DNA from: Pseudarthrobacter sp.
GTDB taxonomy: Bacteria > Actinomycetota > Actinomycetes > Actinomycetales > Micrococcaceae
Direction: 5' to 3'
Length of the DNA stretch: 6,950 nucleotides
NCBI GenBank assembly: GCA_013362385.1
Contig: JABFWC010000185.1
Span: 1 to 6,950 of the forward strand
Shown in pieces: positions 1-4,701 of this stretch. A program made the translations under genes and the position numbers. The notes under the pieces were generated by a model. That model saw nothing but the letters and a program-made list of their open reading frames with translations. It ran no database searches and was not told where the DNA came from. How positions within the stretch are numbered: position 1 is the stretch's first letter; each line of letters begins with the position of its first letter.

Positions 1-215
1 GCTCCTGCTTCACCGACGCCGGCAAGGATGGCGCTTTGATTTGCCGGCCGGAAGCCCATTGCGTGCATGCCCTTGCTTGTGCCTTCGATGCCTCCGCCGC
101 CGAACCAGCCAAAGAGCTTTTGGGAACCGTGGGCGATGAGCACACTTCCCAGCGCCACCCGGAACAGGGTCTGCGCGGCGGCAGCGGCCGTGGGGCTGGT
201 AGTTACAGAATTCAC
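1..215 (-). CDS. DoxX-family membrane protein, 3' end cut off by the window edge
   Basis: The first 71 codons are present and the frame is still open at base 1. The start is GTG at 215-213, chosen because a GGAGGA ribosome binding site (bases 226-221) lies 5 bases upstream; a nearby ATG at 228 is in another frame. After a short Ala/Thr-rich N-terminus comes a hydrophobic segment (about residues 15-28) running into a His-Gly-Ser-Gln-Lys-Leu-Phe-Gly-Trp-Phe stretch, a Gly-rich loop, and a Gly-Phe-Arg-Pro turn near residue 55. This is the signature of the DoxX/DoxD-like four-helix membrane family (Pfam DoxX). Members are variously linked to thiosulfate:quinone oxidoreduction and, in mycobacteria, to a membrane oxidoreductase complex; most are of unknown function, and nothing here allows a specific reaction to be assigned. 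It is divergent from the alpha/beta hydrolase gene at 411. Family assignment is firm, function is open. Confidence 0.85.
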   Translation of the reverse strand, partial: MNSVTTSPTAAAAAQTLFRVALGSVLIAHGSQKLFGWFGGGGIEGTSKGMHAMGFRPANQSAILAGVGEAG

Positions 216-268
216 GGGAGTCCTCCATGGGGTTGGCTGTGCCGCCGGTCGGGCCTCTTTCCAGCACG

Positions 269-274
269 ATTGTA
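269..274 (-). promoter_or_regulatory. Possible -10 box for the DoxX-family gene
   Basis: On the minus strand this reads TACAAT, one base from the TATAAT consensus, and would start transcription near 262, giving a leader of about 47 bases before the GTG at 215. No convincing -35 hexamer sits 16-19 bases upstream, so this is a weak call based on the -10 alone. Confidence 0.3.
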
Positions 275-398
275 ACGTCGGCCACACCGGACCGCCACGA
301 AACAGAGTGCCTGCCCGCCCCCGGCACGCCGCCTGCACGCACCGCGGCGCGGCGTACGCGGAAAGCCCTCCCGGGATGCCCCTGGTCGCTTGCTCGGC

Positions 399-404
399 TA
401 GGCT
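399..404 (+). promoter_or_regulatory. -10 box placed for leaderless transcription of the alpha/beta hydrolase
   Basis: TAGGCT fits the actinobacterial TANNNT -10 pattern and ends 6 bases before the ATG at 411, exactly where transcription would begin on or next to the start codon. No Shine-Dalgarno sequence precedes that ATG. The same hexamer forms the -10 of the better-supported DJ-1 promoter at 3529-3534. A matching -35 is not evident. Confidence 0.45.
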
Positions 405-410
405 CGGACC

Positions 411-1247
411 ATGACGCGAGAGAACATCAGGACCCCCGACGGCGGCACTGTGGAGCTCTTCTCCACCGGCGCGGAACTGGCTTCGGCAGGTTCGGGCGTG
501 GTGGTCGTGCCGCCCTCCATGGTGACGGCCGCGGACTACACCAAATTCGCCCAAAAACTCAGTGCTTCGCTGGGCCGTCCCGTACACACGTTCAACCGGC
601 GCGGCCGGGGCTCGTCGTCGCCGCAGCCCGAGGATTACACCCTCGACGTGGACATCCGGGACCTCGACACCGTCATGAGGCACACGTCCAGCACGGACGT
701 CTTCGGCCACAGCTTTGGCGGAGCGGTCGCCCTGCACGCCGCCCGCACCCTCCCCGTGGAACGGCTCGCGGTCTATGACCCCGCGGTCTCCGTGAACGGC
801 AGCGTGACCGCCGACTGGATCGGTGAGTATGAGCGGGCCATCGCCGCCAAGGATGACGACCGGGCCCTGGCCGTGATCCAGCGGGGCCTCGAGGCGGGCG
901 GGGCCTTCTCCTCGCGCATGCCGCTGTCCATGCTGACCCTGGCCAACAAGCTGACGGCCGGCACCAGCGAGGGCAAGCAACAGCGCGAACTGATGCGCAC
1001 CGGCGTCCGCGAAATCAAGGCGATCATCGCCGCTGACATGCCGGCGGAGCCGTTCCTGGACCTGCCGCTGGAAACACTCATTGTGGTCGGAGAAAAGAGC
1101 CCGGCTTACTTCGGCATCGCCTGCGGCCAGATCCACGACGTGCTCTCCGGGTCCAGCTACACCATCCTGCCCGGGTACGGCCACGACGGCGTCATCAAGG
1201 CCCCGGACAAGCTGATCAAGGAACTGAGCGACTTCTACGCCGGCTAG
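411..1247 (+). CDS. Alpha/beta-fold hydrolase
   Basis: A 278-residue protein of the alpha/beta hydrolase superfamily, probably a cytoplasmic serine esterase or related hydrolase; the substrate cannot be inferred. The nucleophile elbow is Gly-His-Ser-Phe-Gly-Gly with Ser101 as nucleophile. The likely catalytic His is His258 in a Gly-Tyr-Gly-His-Asp-Gly context near the C-terminus. The oxyanion strand region (residues 29-36, Gly-Val-Val-Val-Val-Pro-Pro) and an Arg-Arg-Gly-Arg-Gly-Ser motif at 63-68 match the family. The acid is unclear: the usual position after strand 7 carries Glu228 (Gly-Glu-Lys-Ser-Pro) rather than Asp, and Asp123 after strand 6 is an alternative. A helical cap spans roughly 130-215. 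No signal peptide is seen. The ATG at 411 has no Shine-Dalgarno sequence but has a -10 box 6 bases upstream, suggesting a leaderless mRNA. It stands alone on the plus strand, between a divergent DoxX-family gene and a convergent exporter gene. Confidence 0.9.
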   Translation: MTRENIRTPDGGTVELFSTGAELASAGSGVVVVPPSMVTAADYTKFAQKLSASLGRPVHTFNRRGRGSSSPQPEDYTLDVDIRDLDTVMRHTSSTDVFGHSFGGAVALHAARTLPVERLAVYDPAVSVNGSVTADWIGEYERAIAAKDDDRALAVIQRGLEAGGAFSSRMPLSMLTLANKLTAGTSEGKQQRELMRTGVREIKAIIAADMPAEPFLDLPLETLIVVGEKSPAYFGIACGQIHDVLSGSSYTILPGYGHDGVIKAPDKLIKELSDFYAG

Positions 1248-1260
1248 GCCGTGCGCCGGC
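1239..1260. terminator. GC-rich hairpin between convergent genes
   Basis: Two copies of the self-complementary hexamer GCCGGC (1239-1244 and 1255-1260) are separated by 10 bases and straddle the hydrolase stop codon. They could form a 6-bp hairpin in either transcript. No T-run follows on either strand, so any terminator function is speculative; such GC hairpins also arise by chance at this base composition. Confidence 0.2.
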
Positions 1261-1274
1261 CGCGGCCCGGGCGT

Positions 1275-2750
1275 TCAGTGCCCGCCGTGGCCGGCGGCCG
1301 CGCCTTCCGTCTTGCGCATCATCGCGGACAGCACGACGGCGGCGAAGGCTATGACCGTTGCCGTCAGGAAGGCGGCGCTCATCCCGGCGACGAGTCCCGA
1401 CGCCGCACTCACGACGGCGAAGATGGACACCAGCAGCGCCGTGCCCGCGGCGCCGGCCACCTGCTGCGTGGTGCTCATGATCGCCGAACCGTGGGAGTAC
1501 AGGTGCGGCGGCAGCGGGTTCAACCCGGTGGTGAAGGCCGGGGTGAAGAGCAGCGCCAGGCCGAAACTCAGCCCCACATGCAGGGTGATGATCCACCAGA
1601 CGGCCGTGCCGGCGTCGAGCATTGAAAACTGCCAGAGCGTCAGCACCATGAGGATGGAACCGCTGACGGTAAGCGGCAGCGGGCCCACCTTGTCGAAGGC
1701 GCGGCCGATGACCGGGCCCAGCAGGCCCATGGCGAGGCCGCCGGGAAGCAGTGCCAGGCCGGTTTCCAGCGACCCGAGGCCCCGGACTTCCTGGAGGTAG
1801 AGCGGCAGCAGGATGACCCCGCCGAAGAGCGCCATCATGGCCACGATCATCAGCAGGACCGAGACGGTGAACATCCGGAAGTTGAAGGCGCGCAGGTCCA
1901 GCAGCGGCGCCGCGGACTTCTGCAGCCGGACCTGGCGGAGAACGAAGACCGCCAGGGCGGCGACGCCGATGGCAAGGGCTGCGATGGCGGCCGCACCGGG
2001 ACCGGCCTGGCCGCCGTGGCCGCCGCCGATCTGGCTCAGCCCGTAGACCAGCCCGCCAAACGCCGGGACGGTGAGGAGCACGGAGAGCGAATCCAGGCGG
2101 GCCTTTTCGGCCTCGCCCACGTTGGTGAGGTACTTCGCGCCGATGGCCAGGGCGGCGAGGGCCACGGGCAGCACGAACACGAACATGAACCGCCAGGTGA
2201 AGTGCTCCAGGATCAGGCCTGACACGGTGGGGCCCATGGCGGGCGCCACCGAGATGGCAATGCTCACGTTGCCCATGACCGCCCCGCGCCTGGCCAGCGG
2301 GACCAGGGTGAGGATGGTGGTCATCAGCAGCGGCAGCATGATGGCGGTGCCGCCCGCCTGGACAATGCGTGCCAGCAGCAGGACTTCGAAGCCGGGGGCC
2401 ACTGCAGCCAGGGCGGTGCCGCCGGCGAACAGGCCCATCGCCAGCATGAACACGGCGCGCGTGGACAGGCTCTGCAGGATGAATCCGGTGGTCGGGATGA
2501 CCACGGCCATGGTGAGCATGAAACCGGTGGACAGCCACTGGACAGTTGGCGGGTCCACCCGCAGGTCCACCATGAGGCGCTGCAGGGCGACGTTCATGAT
2601 GGTCTCGTTGAGGATCACCACGAAGGTTGCCACCAGCAGCGTGCTGATGATGGTCACAGCCTCCCGGGACATCTTCTCCGGCGCGGCGGCCTCGGCTCCG
2701 TGGCTCTGGACGGCCTGGCCTTTGGCGTTCGGAGAGGCTTCGGTAGACAT
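1275..2750 (-). CDS. DHA2-family MFS multidrug exporter (EmrB/QacA/LmrB type)
   Basis: A 491-residue polytopic inner-membrane protein, a length and hydrophobic pattern fitting the 14-helix DHA2 group of proton-coupled drug antiporters. After a roughly 30-residue hydrophilic N-terminus, TM1 carries Leu-Asn-Glu-Thr-Ile-Met-Asn-Val-Ala-Leu (residues 48-56 region), an Asn-Glu form of the family's usual Leu-Asp-x-Thr-Ile-Val. Residues 129-146 hold the conserved Gln-Ala-Gly-Gly-Thr segment, and 169-190 hold the antiporter motif C (Ala-Pro-Ala-Met-Gly-Pro...Ser-Gly-Leu-Ile) followed by Trp-Arg-Phe-Met-Phe. The C-terminus ends in a short Gly/His tail. The ATG at 2750 follows a GAGGGA ribosome binding site with about 8 bases spacing. 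That site lies inside one arm of a 16-bp inverted repeat, so translation may be controlled by leader structure. It is the last gene of the TetR/DJ-1/exporter set. Exported substrates cannot be predicted from sequence. Confidence 0.93.
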   Translation of the reverse strand: MSTEASPNAKGQAVQSHGAEAAAPEKMSREAVTIISTLLVATFVVILNETIMNVALQRLMVDLRVDPPTVQWLSTGFMLTMAVVIPTTGFILQSLSTRAVFMLAMGLFAGGTALAAVAPGFEVLLLARIVQAGGTAIMLPLLMTTILTLVPLARRGAVMGNVSIAISVAPAMGPTVSGLILEHFTWRFMFVFVLPVALAALAIGAKYLTNVGEAEKARLDSLSVLLTVPAFGGLVYGLSQIGGGHGGQAGPGAAAIAALAIGVAALAVFVLRQVRLQKSAAPLLDLRAFNFRMFTVSVLLMIVAMMALFGGVILLPLYLQEVRGLGSLETGLALLPGGLAMGLLGPVIGRAFDKVGPLPLTVSGSILMVLTLWQFSMLDAGTAVWWIITLHVGLSFGLALLFTPAFTTGLNPLPPHLYSHGSAIMSTTQQVAGAAGTALLVSIFAVVSAASGLVAGMSAAFLTATVIAFAAVVLSAMMRKTEGAAAGHGGH

Positions 2751-2753
2751 GGG

Positions 2754-2868
2754 TGTTCCCTCAGGGTTTTGATGAGTGGTGCGCGGTCGGCGCCGCTGCA
2801 GATTCCAACACTCTACCCGCTGGAGTAATTCCTCCGCATGGGTATTTTTTCCAAACCCTGAGGGAACA
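2754..2868 (-). promoter_or_regulatory. Structured leader with a 16-bp helix hiding the exporter ribosome binding site
   Basis: In the sense of the exporter mRNA, bases 2868-2853 are perfectly complementary over 16 bp to bases 2769-2754. The 3' arm contains the GAGGGA Shine-Dalgarno sequence of the exporter gene and ends 3 bases before its ATG. The 83-base interior holds two smaller hairpins: a two-part stem at 2844-2814 and a 4-bp stem with arms 2796-2793 and 2786-2783 around a 6-base loop. A long closing helix around two hairpins, with the ribosome binding site in the closing helix, is the layout of a translational switch. The 5' arm starts 11 bases after the DJ-1 stop codon, so read-through transcripts would carry it. 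An alternative is that the two copies, each containing CCCTGAGGG, are protein-binding DNA sites in opposite orientation. I do not recognise a named riboswitch class. Confidence 0.5.
2814..2844. repeat. Interrupted 31-base dyad, possible operator or leader hairpin
   Basis: Outer arms TACCC (2814-2818) and GGGTA (2840-2844) flank a 14-base near-palindrome (2822-2835, GGAG...CTCC around AATT, one mismatched pair). The two symmetric parts share almost the same centre (2828.5 to 2829). In DNA this could be an operator for the upstream TetR protein or another regulator; in RNA it would be a hairpin with a small internal loop and a 6-base apical loop. It sits inside the larger inverted repeat of the exporter leader. 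Confidence 0.4.
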
Positions 2869-2879
2869 GCAGGATCCTC

Positions 2880-3446
2880 CTATGCCGTCTGGCCGGCGTG
2901 CTGGCCCTCGGAGATTTCCTCCACGAGCTTGCTGTTGAACGCGGGCAGGTCGTCCGGGTTCCGGCTGGTCACCAGGCCCTGGTCAACCACCACTTCCTGG
3001 TCAGTCCAGTTGGCGCCTGCGTTCTTCAGGTCGGTTTCGAGGGTGTGGTAGGACGTGACGTTCCGGCCCCGGATGACGCCGGCGTCGATCAGCAGCCACG
3101 GGCCGTGGCAGATCGATGCCACCGGCTTGTGCTGTTCGAAGAAGCTGCGGGTGAAGCTCCGGGCGTCCTTGTCCACCCGCAGGTGGTCGGCGTTGACGAC
3201 GCCGCCGGGGAGGACCAGCGCGTCGAAGTCGGAGGCGTTGGCCTCTGCCACGGTGATGTCGACGTCGAAGGTGTCACCCTTTTCCGTCCCGTTGAATCCC
3301 TGCAACTTGCCGCTCTTGGGGGCAACCAGGGTGGGCTCGCCGCCGGCGTCCTTCACTGCCTGCCAGGGGCTGGTGAGCTCCACTTGCTCTACGCCGTCAG
3401 TCAAAAGGAATGCGACCTTCTTGCCTGCGATGCTGTGCTCTGACAT
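2880..3446 (-). CDS. DJ-1/PfpI family protein (class I glutamine amidotransferase-like)
   Basis: A 188-residue cytoplasmic protein of the DJ-1/PfpI superfamily, closest in layout to PfpI, YhbO and general stress protein 18. Members have been described as intracellular proteases, glyoxalases or protein deglycases. The nucleophile elbow Ile-Cys-His-Gly-Pro-Trp places the reactive Cys at 113 with His114 beside it. Glu20 and Glu23 in the Asp-Gly-Val-Glu-Gln-Val-Glu-Leu motif are in the position of the active-site Glu, and Leu-Pro-Gly-Gly at 79-82 is the conserved turn. The length is full for the family. The ATG at 3446 is chosen because AGGAGGAAGA directly precedes it; the longer open frame to 3728 overlaps the TetR gene and its extension has no family match. 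A promoter lies at 3529-3557. The exporter gene follows after 129 bases on the same strand. The specific substrate is unknown. Confidence 0.92.
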   Translation of the reverse strand: MSEHSIAGKKVAFLLTDGVEQVELTSPWQAVKDAGGEPTLVAPKSGKLQGFNGTEKGDTFDVDITVAEANASDFDALVLPGGVVNADHLRVDKDARSFTRSFFEQHKPVASICHGPWLLIDAGVIRGRNVTSYHTLETDLKNAGANWTDQEVVVDQGLVTSRNPDDLPAFNSKLVEEISEGQHAGQTA

Positions 3447-3528
3447 TCTTCCTCCTCGCCTGCGACGGACTCCGCCCGCTGTGTGGGCGCAAAGTACCGC
3501 CTTGAGAGTTGCGTGCCTGACAGGTTCC

Positions 3529-3557
3529 AGCCTAGGAAGTATGAAAGTAATAAGCAA
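3529..3557 (-). promoter_or_regulatory. Sigma-70-type promoter for the DJ-1 gene (and probably the exporter)
   Basis: On the minus strand TTGCTT (3557-3552) and TAGGCT (3534-3529) are separated by 17 bases. Start of transcription would fall near 3522, giving a leader of about 75 bases before the ATG at 3446. The -35 box begins 5 bases after the TetR stop codon, so the DJ-1 gene can be expressed separately from the regulator. A short TTCC/GGAA dyad (3525-3528 and 3535-3538) brackets the -10 and may or may not matter. Confidence 0.6.
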
Positions 3558-3562
3558 GCTGA

Positions 3563-4237
3563 CTATTTGTCGGAAGCTGCCACGCCCGCGTTCGAATCTG
3601 CGCCTCGGACCTCCGGCGAGGCCGTGTGGTGCTCGATCAGCCAGCCGGCCATCCGCTGCGCACGCCTCGCGGCCTGCAGGTCGCCGCCCGTAGCCGAGAT
3701 CATGGATCCCTTCATCAGGATCTGCCACGAGCGCGCGAACTCGTCAGGACTGACCAACCCGGCTTCTTCTGCCATCGTCTGCACATGCCCCCGGAGCTTT
3801 GCCAGGTAGTCGATGCTTGCCTGCCCCAGCGGGTGTGAGGGTCCCATCTCCAGCAAGACGTGGATGAAGGTGCTCCCCTCGAAGTCCTCGCGCTGGAACC
3901 ATTCCCCCAGGACGTCGAAAATCGCCAGCAGGCGCTCAACGGGAGTCTTTCCGCGTCGGCGCGCCTGGGTCACGATCGCTTCGACGGTCCACAGCTTGTC
4001 CCGTTGCTCCAGGAACGCCAGGACAAGGGAGTCCTTGGAGGGGAAGTGCCTGTAGAAGGTGGCCTTGGCTACTCCCGAGCGCTCGATGAGCTCGTTGACG
4101 CCCACATCCCGGACTCCCCGGCGTGAGAACAGCTCATAGGCCACCGCAAGGATGCGCTCCTCGGGGTTGGCGTGGCCTTCCGGCGCCGCCACCTCCGAAG
4201 GGGTGGAGGACAACGGGACCTTCGCCTCGGTACTCAT
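3563..4237 (-). CDS. TetR/AcrR-family transcriptional regulator
   Basis: A 224-residue ligand-responsive repressor candidate. After a roughly 25-residue disordered N-terminus, the TetR DNA-binding domain spans about 25-75. Its helix-turn-helix includes Val-Asn-Glu-Leu-Ile-Glu-Arg-Ser-Gly-Val-Ala-Lys-Ala-Thr-Phe-Tyr-Arg-His-Phe (47-65), followed by Ser-Lys-Asp-Ser-Leu. The remaining helices form the usual ligand-binding and dimer domain, including Phe-Glu-Gly-Ser-Thr-Phe near 119-124. The protein has no cysteine, which argues against thiol-based redox sensing. The ATG at 4237 lacks a clear Shine-Dalgarno sequence, and a TAGACT -10 box ends 8 bases upstream, so the mRNA may have almost no leader. 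A strong dyad at 4258-4281 overlaps the expected -35 and spacer region, consistent with autorepression. The DJ-1 and exporter genes lie downstream on the same strand and are the most likely targets besides itself. The effector is unknown. Confidence 0.93.
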   Translation of the reverse strand: MSTEAKVPLSSTPSEVAAPEGHANPEERILAVAYELFSRRGVRDVGVNELIERSGVAKATFYRHFPSKDSLVLAFLEQRDKLWTVEAIVTQARRRGKTPVERLLAIFDVLGEWFQREDFEGSTFIHVLLEMGPSHPLGQASIDYLAKLRGHVQTMAEEAGLVSPDEFARSWQILMKGSMISATGGDLQAARRAQRMAGWLIEHHTASPEVRGADSNAGVAASDK

Positions 4238-4245
4238 AGGACTTC

Positions 4246-4275
4246 AGTCTACTCCCGGGGAGACAGACCGGTCTT
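4246..4275 (-). promoter_or_regulatory. Likely promoter of the TetR gene
   Basis: The -10 box TAGACT (4251-4246) fits TANNNT. A poor -35 match, AAGACC (4275-4270), lies 18 bases upstream, inside the dyad at 4258-4281. Transcription would begin within about 1-3 bases of the ATG at 4237. The weak -35 and overlapping dyad fit a repressed, autoregulated promoter. Confidence 0.45.
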
Positions 4276-4281
4276 CCTCCC
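4258..4281. promoter_or_regulatory. Probable TetR operator
   Basis: A 24-base dyad: a perfect 10-bp palindrome AGACCGGTCT (4265-4274), then two unmatched positions on each side, then GGGAG (4258-4262) paired with CTCCC (4277-4281). Twenty of 24 bases are symmetric. TetR regulators typically bind such dyads as dimers next to their own start, and this one lies 20 bases upstream of the TetR ATG over the spacer and -35. It could also affect any plus-strand promoter for the small gene at 4365. I see no second copy of the core near the DJ-1 or exporter genes. Confidence 0.6.
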
Positions 4282-4364
4282 TGTACTGTTGACCTACGCG
4301 CAGAGCTCTCAACGCCGCGGGGGCCACAACACCGGCCACTTCGGATTGGTGCAAGGAGGCCCCT

Positions 4365-4631
4365 ATGACAGCAGAGCGGATGTTCCAGAGCGTGCCCTCG
4401 GACCCGGACCCCTGGATGTCCAGCGAGACGCCGGCCGAAGTCCGGGAGTTCGCCATTGAATCCCTCCGATGGCAGGCGCAGGAAATCATCGATGAACTGC
4501 TGTGCAGCAAGGACCCGGCCGACGAAACCGTGCGGGACCGCCTCCGCCTTTGCGTGGCCCGTAACCCGGGCCGACCCGAACGCGCGCTCCTCGAACAGCT
4601 CATGACCAGCCGCGACAGGCCGGGCATCTAG
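4365..4631 (+). CDS. Small hypothetical protein, 88 residues
   Basis: I do not recognise a family. The case for a real gene is a strong AAGGAGG ribosome binding site (4353-4359) 5 bases before the ATG, high G+C at third codon positions through the whole frame, and a good fit between two neighbouring genes. The protein is hydrophilic and charged, without a signal peptide or membrane segment. A Pro/Ser/Asp-rich start (to about residue 20) precedes predicted amphipathic helices rich in Glu, Arg and Leu (about 24-46 and 54-84). Two cysteines are at about 47 and 63, not in a metal-binding arrangement. Upstream, TTGACC at 4289-4294 resembles a -35 but has no -10 at normal spacing, while TACTGT at 4284-4289 could be a -10. 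It is divergent from the TetR gene and convergent with panC. Function unknown. Confidence 0.7.
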   Translation: MTAERMFQSVPSDPDPWMSSETPAEVREFAIESLRWQAQEIIDELLCSKDPADETVRDRLRLCVARNPGRPERALLEQLMTSRDRPGI

Positions 4632-4681
4632 GTCAGACAGGCCGGGCAAGAAGAGCAGCCCACCCAAACAGCGGCCTGACC
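4631..4681. terminator. Candidate bidirectional terminator hairpin between the small gene and panC
   Basis: CGGCCTGACC (4672-4681) pairs with GGTCA (4631-4635) plus GGCCG (4640-4644), leaving a 4-base bulge in the left arm and a 27-base loop. It sits in the 70-base gap between two converging stop codons, where a shared terminator is expected. There is no T-run on either strand and the loop is large, so the call is weak. Confidence 0.3.
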
Positions 4682-4701
4682 CAACAGCCTCCGGCCGCCG
4701 G

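Noticed and set aside
10..342. Minus-strand 110-codon frame over the DoxX start region
   Set aside because: The DoxX reading in the neighbouring frame carries a recognisable family motif and a well-placed ribosome binding site, and this frame does not.
1216..2538. 440-codon minus-strand open frame within the exporter region
   Set aside because: It is another frame of the same strand with Arg/His/Pro-rich composition and no domain; the exporter frame has clear membrane helices and motifs.
2071..2772. Long plus-strand open frame of 233 codons opposite the exporter gene
   Set aside because: It lies wholly antisense to a well-supported MFS gene, its translation is Met/Arg/Thr-rich low-complexity sequence with no family resemblance, and no ribosome binding site was found. 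It is a GC-driven shadow.
2810..2850. WhiB7-type promoter for the exporter (A-run at 2850-2845 and TAGAGT at 2815-2810 on the minus strand)
   Set aside because: An A-run before a -35 and a TANNNT -10 are suggestive for an antibiotic-induced exporter, but the -35 position reads TGCGGA with no TTG, and the A-run is about 5 bases too far away for the usual arrangement.
2880..3728. Longer 282-residue version of the DJ-1 protein
   Set aside because: The extra 94 residues overlap the TetR gene, lack family similarity and lie upstream of a clear promoter and ribosome binding site for the start at 3446.
4134..4667. Minus-strand 177-codon frame opposite the small 88-residue gene
   Set aside because: It overlaps the TetR start and promoter region, has no ribosome binding site that I can see and no family resemblance; the plus-strand frame has a strong AAGGAGG.
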